Below, one piece after another: positions 19,324 through 28,645 of a stretch of 64,000 bases of DNA; positions within the stretch are counted from its first letter, which is position 1; the number at the start of each line of letters is the position of its first letter. The stretch covers positions 1-64,000 of the forward strand of contig CAVSIA010000034.1 of NCBI GenBank assembly GCA_963727575.1. Direction: 5' to 3'. This DNA comes from JAHQVI01 sp963727575 (lineage in GTDB: Bacteria; Pseudomonadota; Alphaproteobacteria; Rhizobiales; Rhodomicrobiaceae). The notes beneath the pieces were generated by a model. It was not told the origin of the DNA and searched no databases. It was given only the letters and a program-made list of their open reading frames with translations. The translations under genes and the position numbers were made by a program.

Positions 19324-19632
19324 GAGACGATCCGAAATGTTTGATGCTATGCTGCCCTGCAACCCGCGCGCCGCCATTGACGATCGCAGTCCGATCGGGC
19401 TGGTATTCGATAAGCATACACCCGATATTCGTCCAAATCGGTCGTACGGGTCAATTCCCCCAACGGATTTCTTTGGATCGCGTTCGTTGCGGACCGGCGG
19501 CGATTGTAACACTATGGGCACAAACCTTGCCCGATTATCGCCTCGGCCGAGCCGCACTTAAGGAGATCACGATCCGGTCACCGTGGGGGTGTAAGAGCCG
19601 GGGGCGTGTAAAAAACCAAGGGAGCGAACACT
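19324..19632. other. Divergent promoter region without a recognised gene
   Basis: The interval lies between the minus-strand selenoprotein unit and a plus-strand small membrane protein. It must hold both promoters. No reading frame looks coding and I see no clear operator. GGGAG at 19619-19623 serves the next gene. Confidence 0.4.
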
Positions 19633-19788
19633 ATGAACATGCGAAACATGATTGTCGTGCTTATCATCGTGGCGGTCGCCATCGCGGCCATCGCCTATTT
19701 CTATGCCGGCAACGAGACGATGGAGACGACGGCCCCGGCGGCAAACACACCGGCAGCACCTGCAACGCCCGGTACAACCAACAACTAA
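19633..19788 (+). CDS. Small single-span membrane protein
   Basis: This 51-residue protein has one strongly hydrophobic helix (about residues 6-24, MIVVLIIVAVAIAAIAYFY) followed by a proline/alanine/threonine-rich tail ending TPGTTNN that would face the periplasm. GGGAG precedes the ATG and a strong hairpin follows at 19810-19842, so it is a well-defined one-gene unit. Function unknown. Confidence 0.65.
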   Translation: MNMRNMIVVLIIVAVAIAAIAYFYAGNETMETTAPAANTPAAPATPGTTNN

Positions 19789-19809
19789 CGGCTTCAAATC
19801 AAAGAGATC

Positions 19810-19842
19810 GACAGCCCGGTGCGATAAGCGCACTGGGCTGTC
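19810..19842 (+). terminator. Long hairpin after the small membrane protein gene
   Basis: GACAGCCCGGTGCG-ataag-CGCACTGGGCTGTC forms a 14-bp stem with one G.T pair, 21 nt after the stop codon. Only a weak T-run (CGGCGTTTGG) follows. Confidence 0.65.
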
Positions 19843-19923
19843 GGCGTTTGGATACGGGACGGATGCGTTTGCATGCGGATCATCCGGAGACGCATGTGTT
19901 CGAGAAGCCCGTCTCCGGCACTC

Positions 19924-20083
19924 TCAGCTCTCAATTCGTGCCACGACATTTTTCAGCTTGGAGTAGCTGCGCAGCGCCTCCATGCCCTTGCCGCGCCCGA
20001 ACCCGGATTTGCGGTTGCCGCCGAACGGGGCTTCGACGCCGCCAGCGAAATATTCGTTGATGTAGACCTGCCCGGCTCCGGCA
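19924..20083 (-). pseudogene. Aldehyde dehydrogenase C-terminal remnant
   Basis: The minus strand encodes the last 52 or so residues of an NAD(P)-dependent aldehyde dehydrogenase: GQVYINEYFAGGVEAPFGG, NRKSGFGRGKGMEALRSYS, KLKNVVARIES and stop. The preceding 430 residues are absent. It runs head-on into a permease remnant on the other strand at about 20074-20083, so this is a deletion or inversion scar rather than a frameshift. Confidence 0.8.
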
Positions 20084-20280
20084 TCGTCGCCTTCCTGATC
20101 TCCTTCGAGAACTTCAACACCACCTTGATGCTCAACGGCTCGGACGCGCCATTGACGATCACCATGTTCGCCAAGATGCGCGAGGGCTCGACGCCCGTGC
20201 TGAACGCCGTATCGCTGTTCCTGATGATCGGCTCCGGCTTGCTCGGGGTCATCGTCCAGCGCGACCGCAGGACGGGCTGA
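20074..20280 (+). pseudogene. PotC-type ABC permease C-terminal remnant
   Basis: Only the last 68 residues of a spermidine/putrescine-type ABC permease remain (FLISFENFNTTLMLNGSDAP, then TPVLNAVSLFLMIGSGLLGV and a basic tail). The transmembrane core and EAA loop are missing. It overlaps the following GMC oxidoreductase start region, as in intact polyamine/choline-type clusters where permease, GMC oxidoreductase and aldehyde dehydrogenase genes sit together. Confidence 0.75.
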
Positions 20281-20282
20281 CC

Positions 20283-21375
20283 TTGAACGAGCACGATTTC
20301 ATCGTCGTCGACGCGGGATCCGCCGGCTGCGCCGTTGCCGGACGGTTGAGCGAAAGCGGCAAATACAGCGTGCTGCTGCTGGAGGCGGGGCCGCGCGATC
20401 GGTCCTTATGGTTGAAGCTGCCGATCGGCTATGGCCGCAGCTTTTACGATCCCTCCGTCAACTGGATGTATGAAACCGAGCCGGTGCCGGGTTTCGGCGG
20501 ACGAACCAGCTACTGGCCACGCGGCAAGGTGCTCGGCGGGTCCAGCTCGATCAATGCCATGGTCTATTCGCGCGGCCAGCTGAGCGACTATGACCAATGG
20601 GAGGCACTCGGCAATCCAGGCTGGGGATGGGCTGACGCACTCGCCGCCTATCGGCGGCTGGAAGACCGCGATCTCGGCGAGAGCGCCTGGCACGGCGGAG
20701 GCGGTCCGGTCCACGTCTCGGCGACCGGGCGCGCCGCCCATCCGCTGACCCGCCTGTTCATCGACGCCGCCGCCGCTGCGGGGCTCGCCCTCAATCCCGA
20801 CCTCAACGGCGAGAGCATCGAAGGCGCCGGCTATTACCAGATCACGACACGCCGCGGTCTGCGGGAGTCCTCCGCCACCGCCTATCTGCCGGTGCGCAGC
20901 AACCTTCGCATTAAGACCGGCGTTCATGCGGCCCGCCTGCTGTTCGACGGACGCCGCGCCGCCGGGGTCTGCTGCGTCCGCGAGGACCGGCCGGTTCAAT
21001 TCCGCGCCCGCCGCGAGGTGATCCTTGCCGCCTGCGTCATCGGCGCTCCGCAGGCTCGAAATCGACGTGGCGGCTGACTGCGCGGGCGTCGGACAAAATT
21101 TGCAGGACCATCTTTGCTACGATCATTTCTATCGCTCGCGCGTCCCGACCCTCAACGACGTGCTGCGTCCATGGCGGGGGCGCATCCAGGCCGGTCTGCA
21201 ATATCTGCACCCGGCGTCGGCGGTGGTCGATGCCCGGCTCCGGGTTCACGGGATGGAGGGGGTGCGCGTTGCCGACGCTTCGATCTTCCCGGTCATCACC
21301 TCGGGCAATACCAACGCTCCGGCAATCATGGTCGGCGAACAGGCCGCGCGCATGGTGCTGCAGGACGCGGTTTAA
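20283..21375 (+). pseudogene. GMC family oxidoreductase (choline/alcohol dehydrogenase-like), internally deleted
   Basis: The N-terminal FAD-binding half is readable (DFIVVDAGSAGCAVAGRLSE; YWPRGKVLGGSSSINAMVY). At 21050 the frame breaks, with about 15 residues of the VILAAG-SPQLL-SGIG region missing. The sequence resumes at VAADCAGVGQNLQDHLCY, then jumps after GLQYL straight to HPASAVVDARLRVHG. It ends normally (GVRVADASIFPVITSGNTNAP). About 150 internal residues are gone compared with the roughly 530-residue family. The first glycine of the GxGxxG motif is also replaced (DAGSAG). This is a genuine deletion derivative. Confidence 0.85.
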
Positions 21376-21514
21376 GCTGAAATGACCGGCATTTGCTCCT
21401 GTCATGAGCAGTAACTTGTGCAAGTTTCGAAGACAAAAGAAAGCTCTTGCAAGCGAATTTCCATACCGTATCCTCGCGGCAGCCGTACATGAAGTCGAGG
21501 AGGATGCACGCCGC

Positions 21515-22534
21515 GTGCAACCGTCGATCGAGGCGCAAGCCGATGCAGTGCTGGAGGTCAGCGGACTGCGGACCATCTTCCGGTTCCGCGGCGGCAAGAT
21601 TTTCGCGGTAAACGGCGTCAGCTTCCGCCTTGCGCCGGGAGAGCTTCTGGCAGTCGTCGGCGAGAGCGGGTCGGGCAAGAGCGTCACGATGATGTCGCTC
21701 ATGAAGCTTCTGCCGATGCCCCCCGCCGAGATCGTCTCGGGCACCGTGCGGCTCGGCGGCCGCGACCTGCTCACCCTCGACGCGGACGCGATGCGCGAGG
21801 TCAGAGGCGGCGAAGTCGGCTTCATCTTCCAGGACCCGATGACCTCGCTCAATCCGGTGTTCACGATCGGCTATCAGCTCATGGAGCCGCTGCGGGCGCA
21901 TCTGGGCCTCAGCCGCCGGGAAGCGAAGGAGCGTGCCGTCGAGTTGCTGGCGCTGGTCGGCATTCCCTCGCCGGGCGAGCGGATGGACGACTATCCGCAC
22001 CAATTCTCCGGCGGCATGCGCCAGCGGGTGATGATCGCCATCGCGCTCGCCTGCAATCCGAAGGTGCTGATCGCCGACGAGCCGACCACCGCCCTCGACG
22101 TCACCATCCAGGCGCAGATCGTGGAGCTGGTCAAATCGCTCCGGCAGGACCTCGGCATGGCCATCATCTGGATTACCCACGATCTCGGCGTCGTCGCCGG
22201 GATCGCCGACAGGGTGCTGGTCATGTATGGCGGGCTCGTCGTCGAACATGCCCCAGTCGATGCACTCTATGGCGAGCCCCAGCATCCTTATACCCGCGCG
22301 CTGCTGGAGACGCTGCCCCGTCCGGACGTGGCGGAGGCGGGCCGCCTCAAGAGCATTGTCGGCCAGCCGCCGCATCTCCTGGCGTTCCCGGCGTCCTGTC
22401 CGTTTGCACCGCGATGCGCCTATGCGTTCGACCGTTGCCGGCGCGAGAACCCGCCGCTGATGCCGGCCGGCCCTGGCCATGATGTCGCCTGCTGGTGGGA
22501 TATCGATGAGGGAGCGCCGCGCCGCGATGGCTGA
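21515..22534 (+). CDS. oppD: Peptide ABC transporter ATP-binding protein (OppD/DppD)
   Basis: This is one of two ATPases of a peptide/nickel-family importer. It has Walker A GESGSGKS, Q-loop FQDPMTSLNP, signature FSGGMRQRV, Walker B VLIADEPTTALD, switch WITHDLGVV, and the C-terminal Cys-rich oligopeptide domain (CPFAPRCAYAFDRC). The GTG at 21515 follows GAGGAGG and fits the family N-terminus; an ATG at 21404 would add 37 unlikely residues. Its stop overlaps the oppF start by eight bases. Confidence 0.9.
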   Translation: MQPSIEAQADAVLEVSGLRTIFRFRGGKIFAVNGVSFRLAPGELLAVVGESGSGKSVTMMSLMKLLPMPPAEIVSGTVRLGGRDLLTLDADAMREVRGGEVGFIFQDPMTSLNPVFTIGYQLMEPLRAHLGLSRREAKERAVELLALVGIPSPGERMDDYPHQFSGGMRQRVMIAIALACNPKVLIADEPTTALDVTIQAQIVELVKSLRQDLGMAIIWITHDLGVVAGIADRVLVMYGGLVVEHAPVDALYGEPQHPYTRALLETLPRPDVAEAGRLKSIVGQPPHLLAFPASCPFAPRCAYAFDRCRRENPPLMPAGPGHDVACWWDIDEGAPRRDG

Positions 22535-23543
22535 AGCAGGAGGCGCATATTCGCGAGGGACCGGACCGTCGGGCGACCTGCTTCTCCAGGTTCGCGCCCT
22601 TGCCATGCATTTCCCGATCTATAAAGGCATTCTCAGACGGCAGGTCGGCGCCATCCGCGCGCTTGACGGCGTCAGCTTCGATATCGTCCGCGGCGAGACG
22701 CTCGGCCTGGTCGGCGAGAGCGGCTGCGGAAAGTCGACCACCGGACGCACCATCCTGCGTCTCTACGATCCGACGGACGGCCGCATCACCTTCGACGGCC
22801 GGGACATCACCCGCATGCACGGCGAGGGGCTGCGCCGCATCCGCCCGCGCATGCAGATGATCTTCCAGGACCCGCAAGCCTGCCTCAATCCGCGCATGAC
22901 GGTCAGCTCGATCGTCGCCGAACCGCTCGACGAGCATGGCACGGTGAAGGGGCGGCAGAAGCGCGACCGGGTGCGGGAGCTGCTCGATGCGGTCGGCCTC
23001 AACGCGAAATTCGCCGACCGCTACCCACACGAATTCTCCGGCGGCCAGCGCCAGCGCATCGGCATCGCCCGCGCCCTCGCGCTCAATCCGGATTTCATCG
23101 TCTGCGACGAGCCGATCGCCGCGCTGGACGTGTCCATCCAGGCGCAGGTCGTCAACCTGCTGCAGGACCTCCAGGCCCGGCTCGGGCTGACCTATCTGTT
23201 CATCAGCCACGATCTGTCGATGGTCCGGCACCTGGCGGATCGCGTGGCGGTCATGTATCTCGGCAAGATCGTGGAGCTGGCGCCGCAGGACCGTCTCTAC
23301 GCCGACCCGTTGCATCCCTACACGCAGGCGCTGTTGTCGGCGGTGCCGGTGCCGGTGCCGGCGATCGAGCGCAAACGCGAGCGCATCATTCTCACGGGCG
23401 ACGTGCCGAGCCCGGCCAACCCGCCATCCGGATGCCGGTTTCGCACGCGGTGCCCAGTGGCGTTCGACCGCTGCGCGATAGAAGAGCCGGCATGGCGCGA
23501 AGTGGTCGGCGGCCGCTGGGTTGCCTGCCACCGCGTGGAGTAA
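22527..23543 (+). CDS. oppF: Peptide ABC transporter ATP-binding protein (OppF/DppF)
   Basis: This is the second ATPase of the importer, 338 residues. Walker A GESGCGKST, Q-loop FQDPQACLNPR, signature FSGGQRQRIGIARAL, Walker B FIVCDEPIAALD and switch FISHDLSMV are intact, and the C-terminal CRFRTRCPVAFDRC completes the oligopeptide domain. The ATG at 22527 lies inside the oppD coding end, indicating coupling. OppF with OppD forms the heterodimeric motor on the cytoplasmic side. Confidence 0.92.
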   Translation: MAEAGGAYSRGTGPSGDLLLQVRALAMHFPIYKGILRRQVGAIRALDGVSFDIVRGETLGLVGESGCGKSTTGRTILRLYDPTDGRITFDGRDITRMHGEGLRRIRPRMQMIFQDPQACLNPRMTVSSIVAEPLDEHGTVKGRQKRDRVRELLDAVGLNAKFADRYPHEFSGGQRQRIGIARALALNPDFIVCDEPIAALDVSIQAQVVNLLQDLQARLGLTYLFISHDLSMVRHLADRVAVMYLGKIVELAPQDRLYADPLHPYTQALLSAVPVPVPAIERKRERIILTGDVPSPANPPSGCRFRTRCPVAFDRCAIEEPAWREVVGGRWVACHRVE

Positions 23544-23688
23544 GGTCAACCGATGCGGGAGCGCCGCGATCGCGTTCTCACTTTTCCTCCGGCGTCCTCG
23601 CGAAACCCGTGAGGCGCAGGTAAAATCGAGCGAAGGGCGGCAGGGGCGATCCCTCCCGCCGATCACGAACAGAGCGGGAGTAAAAAAC

Positions 23689-25398
23689 ATGCTTCGATGG
23701 AAGTCTCTACTGGCCACAGCGGCAGCCGCCGCCCTTTCCGTCTCTCCGGCGCTGGCCGAACGCGGCAGCGACGGCGAGGTGAAGATCCTCTACTGGCAGG
23801 CGCCGTCCATCCTCAATCCGTATCTGTCGAGCGGCGTCAAGGACACCGAGGCCTCCGCCATCGTCATCGAGCCGCTGGCCAGCTATGACGAAAAGGGCGA
23901 CATGGTGCCGAGGCTGGCCGTGGACGTGCCGACGCTCGAAAATGGCGGCATTGCAAAAGACCTTAAGTCGGTCACATGGAAGCTCAAACCCGACATCGTC
24001 TGGTCGGACGGCACCCCGTTCACCGCCGAGGATGTGGCGTTCACCGCCGAATATTGCATGGCGCCGAGCAGTGGCTGCAGCAAGCTCGCCGCTTTCACCG
24101 ATATCGACAAGGTCGAAGTCATTGATCCGCATACGGCGAAGATCAGCTTCAAGAGCCCCAAGCCTTTTCCCTATGGCGCATTTGTCGGCGGCGAGACGCC
24201 GGTCCTCCAGAAGGCACAGTTCAAGGACTGCATGGGCGCCAAGGCTGCCTCTTGCACGGCGCAGAATTTCGGCCCGGTCGGCACAGGGCCGTTCAAGGTC
24301 ACCGAATTCCGCGCCAATGACAGCATACGCTTCGTCGCCAATGACAAATATCGCGATCCGGCCAAGCCCGCTTTCGCCGGCATCTATATGAAGGGCGGCG
24401 GCGATCCGGCTTCCGCGGCACGAGCGGTGCTCGAGACGGGGGAATTCGACTATGCCTGGAACGTTCAGGTCGAGCCGGAAATCCTGGTGCGCATGGAGCA
24501 GACAGGCAAAGGCAAGGTCATCGCGGCGTTCGGCAATCTGCTGGAACGGATGCACCTCAATTTCACGAACTCGCGGCCCGATGCCGGCGATAAGCGCTCG
24601 GTCTATGACGGCGGCAACAATCCCCACCCGGTCCTCAAGGACCCTGCCATGCGGCGCGCCCTTTCGCTGGCCATCGACCGGCAGCTGCTCGTCGATGCCG
24701 GCTATGGCAAGGCCGGCAGGGTGACCTGCAATGTGGTGCCTGCGCCGGAGGTCTATATCTCGACGGCCAATGACTGGTGCAAGACGCCGGACATCGAGAA
24801 AGCCAACAAGATCCTGGACGACGCCGGCTGGAAGAAGGGCGCCGACGGCGTCCGCGTCAAGGACGGCGTGCGCGCCTCGCTGCTGTATCAGACCTCGACC
24901 AATTCCGTACGCCAGGCGACGCAGGCGCTCGTCAAGCAGATGTGGAGCCAGATCGGCGTGGAAACCGAGCTTCGCAACATCTCCGGATCGGTTTTCTTCG
25001 GCGCGGACCCGTCCAGTCCGGACACCAGCCAGAAATTCTTCGCAGACGTGGAGATGTTCGCCTGGAACTATGTCGGCACTGATCCGGAAACCAATCTGGC
25101 GGGCACAACCTGCAAGGATATCCCCGGCCCGAACAATAATTGGAGCGGCACCAATTTCTCGCGCTATTGCAACAAGGACTATGACAAGCTGGCCGCGGAG
25201 CTGGCGGTGACCGGCGAGCCGGCGGCACGGGCGGCGCTCATCAAGAAGATGAACGACATGCTCGTCGAGGAGGGCGTCATGCTTCCGCTGATCCATCGGG
25301 GCCGCATATCCGCGATGAGCAACACGCTTGCCGGCCATCGTCACAATGCGTGGGATGTCGAACTTTGGAATATCGCGGACTGGACTCGCAAAAAATAG
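23689..25398 (+). CDS. oppA: Peptide ABC transporter substrate-binding protein (family 5)
   Basis: This periplasmic family 5 solute-binding protein has 569 residues and a clear signal peptide (cleavage after SPALA, about residue 24). Family features include SVTWKLKPDIVWSDGTPFTA and RRALSLAIDRQLLVDAGYG; four or more Cys residues suggest disulfides. The ATG at 23689 is preceded by GCGGGAG. Order in the operon is D-F-A-B-C, less usual than A-B-C-D-F. The ligand cannot be told from the sequence. Confidence 0.9.
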   Translation: MLRWKSLLATAAAAALSVSPALAERGSDGEVKILYWQAPSILNPYLSSGVKDTEASAIVIEPLASYDEKGDMVPRLAVDVPTLENGGIAKDLKSVTWKLKPDIVWSDGTPFTAEDVAFTAEYCMAPSSGCSKLAAFTDIDKVEVIDPHTAKISFKSPKPFPYGAFVGGETPVLQKAQFKDCMGAKAASCTAQNFGPVGTGPFKVTEFRANDSIRFVANDKYRDPAKPAFAGIYMKGGGDPASAARAVLETGEFDYAWNVQVEPEILVRMEQTGKGKVIAAFGNLLERMHLNFTNSRPDAGDKRSVYDGGNNPHPVLKDPAMRRALSLAIDRQLLVDAGYGKAGRVTCNVVPAPEVYISTANDWCKTPDIEKANKILDDAGWKKGADGVRVKDGVRASLLYQTSTNSVRQATQALVKQMWSQIGVETELRNISGSVFFGADPSSPDTSQKFFADVEMFAWNYVGTDPETNLAGTTCKDIPGPNNNWSGTNFSRYCNKDYDKLAAELAVTGEPAARAALIKKMNDMLVEEGVMLPLIHRGRISAMSNTLAGHRHNAWDVELWNIADWTRKK

Positions 25399-25476
25399 GT
25401 CCCGTCCTTTCAGGCTGCCGCCCGCCGTGGGGGAAATCCGTACGGTGGGCGGCTGCTTAGCTCCGATCTGGCAGCC

Positions 25477-26490
25477 ATGCTCCGATACACGATCCGACGT
25501 CTGCTCATTGCGATCCCAACGCTCTTGGTGATCAGCTTCGTCATCTTCGCACTGCTCGACCTCGCGCCGAACGATCCGACCGCGAATTTGCCGACCACCA
25601 TCCCCCCCGAGGTCCGCGAGAAGATCCGGGAGGCATTGGGCCTGGGCGAGCCGTTCCTCATCCGCTATCTGAAGTGGCTCCAGCAATTCTTCATCAGCGA
25701 GCCGCTCAATCTGCTGCATTCGGCCTTCGGCATCGATATCGGCGACGCGAGCGAGCGTGTGCGCATGCGCTCCTGGATCACGCGCAGCCCGATCGCGGAT
25801 CTCATCGTCGAGCGCGCGCCGCAGACCCTGACGGTGGTCGGCCTCGGCTATCTGGTCGGCGTCTCGATTGCGCTGCCGATCGGCATCCTCTCGGCCTACA
25901 AGAAATATTCCTGGTTCGACCAGATCGGCACGATCGTCTCAATGATCGGCTTCTCCGTGCCGACCTTCTTCACCGGCCTGCTGTTCATCATCATCTTCAG
26001 CGTCAACCTGGGCTGGCTGCCCTCGATCTACGACACCTCGCTGCGCGTGACCGACTGGAGCAGCTTCGTCATGCAAGTGAAGCAGATGGCAATGCCGGTC
26101 GCCGTGCTCGGGCTGTTCAACGCCGCGCAGATCAGCCGTTTCATGCGCGCCTCGATGCTCGAGAATCTCGACCAGGACTATGTGCGCACCGCGCGGGCGA
26201 AGGGAATGACCGAACGCGTCGTCGTGTTCGTTCACGTGCTTCGGAACAGCCTCATTCCGGTCGTCACGGTGATCGCGCTCGGCGTGCCGACGGTGTTCGG
26301 CGGCGCGATCATCACCGAGCAGATTTTCCGCATCAATGGCCTCGGCGAGCTGCTGATCAGCGGCATTCAGGGTGCGGACATGCCGCTCGTTCAAACGCTC
26401 ACCTTCATCTTCGCCGTGCTGATCGTGGCGTTCAATCTGTTCGCCGACATCCTCTACGGCATCCTCGATCCGCGGATCCGCTATGACTGA
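25477..26490 (+). CDS. oppB: Peptide ABC transporter permease (OppB/DppB)
   Basis: This inner-membrane permease has 337 residues and six spans. It has the typical N-terminus (MLRYTIRRLLIAIPTLLVIS) and the EAA-loop region (YVRTARAKGMTERVVVFVHVLRN) that contacts the ATPases. It starts 78 nt after oppA and overlaps oppC by eight bases. Confidence 0.92.
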   Translation: MLRYTIRRLLIAIPTLLVISFVIFALLDLAPNDPTANLPTTIPPEVREKIREALGLGEPFLIRYLKWLQQFFISEPLNLLHSAFGIDIGDASERVRMRSWITRSPIADLIVERAPQTLTVVGLGYLVGVSIALPIGILSAYKKYSWFDQIGTIVSMIGFSVPTFFTGLLFIIIFSVNLGWLPSIYDTSLRVTDWSSFVMQVKQMAMPVAVLGLFNAAQISRFMRASMLENLDQDYVRTARAKGMTERVVVFVHVLRNSLIPVVTVIALGVPTVFGGAIITEQIFRINGLGELLISGIQGADMPLVQTLTFIFAVLIVAFNLFADILYGILDPRIRYD

Positions 26491-27442
26491 GATCGACCTC
26501 ATGACGCCGCGGCAGCGCGAAGCCGCCGCCGGGGCCGGCACGCCTGCGGACGCGGAAGCGGAGCGCCCGCACCACTCGCTCTGGTCCGACGTCTGGCATC
26601 AGTTCAAGCGGCATCCAGGCGCGCTCGCCGGGATGGGCATCCTGTCGGCGATCGTCCTGATCGTGCTGGCCGGCCCCTATGTCTACACGATCAGCCCGGA
26701 ATTCCTCGATCCGCGCCATGCCAATCGCGGCATGAGCCTCGCCCATCCGCTCGGCACCGACAATCTCGGCCGCGACATCCTTGCCCAGGTGATGGCGGGA
26801 GGCCGCGTGTCGCTGGCGGTCGGCATTTCCGCGATGCTGATCGCGATCACGCTGGGAACCACGGTCGGCGTGCTCGCCGGCTATTTCCGCTGGCTCGACG
26901 GCATTCTGATGCGCATGACCGACCTGTTCCTCGCCCTGCCGATCCTGCCGCTGCTGCTGGTGATCATCCTGTTGTTCCGCGACACGCTGCGCGCCATGTT
27001 CGGACCGTCGATCGGCATCTTCCTGCTGATCGTCTTCGTCATCGGCGTCACCAGCTGGATGCAGACGGCGCGGGTGGTGCGCGCGGAAGTGCTGGCGATC
27101 AAGGAGCGCGAATTCGTGCTGGCCGCGCGGAGCATCGGCACGCGCCAACATCGCATCATCTTCCGGCACATCCTGCCGAACGTGCTCAGCCCGATCATGG
27201 TATCGGCGACATTGGGGGTCGCCTCCGCGATCATCATCGAGTCGGCGCTCTCCTTTCTCGGCCTCGGCTTTCCCCCGGATTTTCCGACCTGGGGCCGGCT
27301 GCTGTTCGACGGCGCGAACTTCATGACCATCACGCCGTCGCGGGTCATCTGGCCGGGCCTTGCGATTTCCCTGACCGTGCTCAGCGTCAACTTCATCGGC
27401 GAGGGGCTGCGAGACGCACTCAATCCACGGCTGCGAAGCTAA
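26483..27442 (+). CDS. oppC: Peptide ABC transporter permease (OppC/DppC)
   Basis: This is the second permease subunit, 319 residues. The extended N-terminus (LWSDVWHQFKRHPGALAGM) is usual for OppC; the core contains LGTDNLGRDILAQVMAGGRV, and the coupling loop is EFVLAARSIGTRQHRIIFRHILPN. The stop codon TAA at 27440-27442 is formed by the TA target and the first base of an IS630 element; without the element the same codon would read TAG, so the protein is unchanged. Confidence 0.92.
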   Translation: MTEIDLMTPRQREAAAGAGTPADAEAERPHHSLWSDVWHQFKRHPGALAGMGILSAIVLIVLAGPYVYTISPEFLDPRHANRGMSLAHPLGTDNLGRDILAQVMAGGRVSLAVGISAMLIAITLGTTVGVLAGYFRWLDGILMRMTDLFLALPILPLLLVIILLFRDTLRAMFGPSIGIFLLIVFVIGVTSWMQTARVVRAEVLAIKEREFVLAARSIGTRQHRIIFRHILPNVLSPIMVSATLGVASAIIIESALSFLGLGFPPDFPTWGRLLFDGANFMTITPSRVIWPGLAISLTVLSVNFIGEGLRDALNPRLRS

Positions 27443-28499
27443 GCAGAGATTCTCTGGTTGCCCAACGGATGGCGACCTCGTTCCAGGTTCAAGACTGCGA
27501 CAGCCCGGTGGATGGCGGCGTCGAGGGTTTCGGGGTCGGTGAATGTCTGGTGGGCGAGATGATAGGCTTTGAGATCATGCCAGACGATCTCGATGTCGTT
27601 GAGTTCGGGCGCGTATTTGGGCAGCCACTCAACGGTGAGCCAATGTGCGCGGGCCGCAAGTGCTGCCAGCGTCGCCTTGCTGGTGTGGATCGGGCCGTTG
27701 TCGAGCACGAGCACGACGGGCTTGCCCGGTATTCCAGGCTTGGGGCCGTACAGAAAATCGAGAGTTTGCAGCAAGGCAATGAAGTCGGTACTGCGTTTGC
27801 TGCGGGAGGTGGTGACGATCAGCCTACGACTTAACCAGTCAAGTGCGCCCATCATGGCGACTTTCTTCGATTGTCCGGGGGCCGGCACGCGGAGATCGGC
27901 ACCACGCTTAGCCCAGGCTCGCGCCAAATAAGGATGCGTCAGTGCCTCGCTCTCATCGGCGAACAGGAGAACAATATCGCCGGCCTCAGCTTGGGCTTTG
28001 CGCAGTTTAAGCCGCAGGCCGACACGATCGATCTCGTTCGCGATCTGGCGCCCCTTCAACGTGTGCCGCGGTCGCCGGAAGCGAAATCCCCTTTTTTGCG
28101 CAGGACCTTGGATAGTTGTGAGCGGGAGATCGAGATGCTTTCTCGGGCTGCGATCTCATCGGTAAGACGGGCAAGTGTCCAGTTCGTTCTATCCGCCACC
28201 GGCTGTGACAGAAGTGGTCCAGCAACTCTCAACGCGGCCTCCGCCTTGAGCGGCTTAGGTCCAGGCGCAATGCTCGCCTTCAGCGCACCAATCCCACCGC
28301 GCATGAAGTCGCTGCGCCAAAGCCGAACCGTATCCTCGCGCACCCCAAATGCCTGCGCGATCCGACCGCTGGTCCAGCCATCGAGCGTCAGCAGGACAGC
28401 GCGTGCCCGATCCGCCTCGGCGCGATCCACACCGCTCGCTAAAGCTTTCAGCGCCGTTCTTTGCTCATCCGTCGCCGCCACCGGAGATTTGCCAGTCAT
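27439..28499 (-). CDS. IS630 family transposase, probable programmed -1 frameshift
   Basis: The first phase (28499 to about 28090) is the helix-turn-helix part (SGRIAQAFGVREDTVRLWRS). The second phase holds the DDE catalytic domain, with the aspartates in LLFADES and VLVLDNGPIHTS and the glutamate in YAPELNDIE. The phases join by a -1 shift at a run of six A followed by four G near 28091-28100, giving about 353 residues. Joining needs -1 rather than loss of a surplus base, unlike every other broken gene here, which favours genuine programmed frameshifting. Confidence 0.85.
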
Positions 28500-28576
28500 G
28501 TCTTGCCCCCCGCGAAATCAGTGCGAAGACAGAATCACAACCAGCGTCTGTTGGCCAGGCCGGACAAACCTGCTTA
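27440..28576 (-). mobile_element. IS630 family insertion sequence
   Basis: The element is about 1.13 kb, bounded by TA dinucleotides at 27440-27441 and 28575-28576 as expected for the TA target duplication of IS630/Tc1-mariner. Both ends start AGCAG inside the TA, followed by imperfect inverted-repeat similarity (AGCAGAGATTCTCTGG against AGCAGGTTTGTCCGG). It carries one transposase on the minus strand in two phases. Confidence 0.85.
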
Positions 28577-28645
28577 GGGCGCGATCAGGAAACGGGGGAT
28601 CCAGGGCGTGATCCGCTTAAGCCGAACAGCCGCGGTCGTCCGATC

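Noticed and set aside
23707..25719. 670-codon frame antisense to oppA
   Set aside because: It is a mirror frame of a high-GC gene; the plus strand has clear family 5 binding protein motifs.
28056..28499. IS630 first phase as a separate small regulator gene
   Set aside because: Its helix-turn-helix is the normal N-terminus of an IS630 transposase and the catalytic half continues in the next phase.
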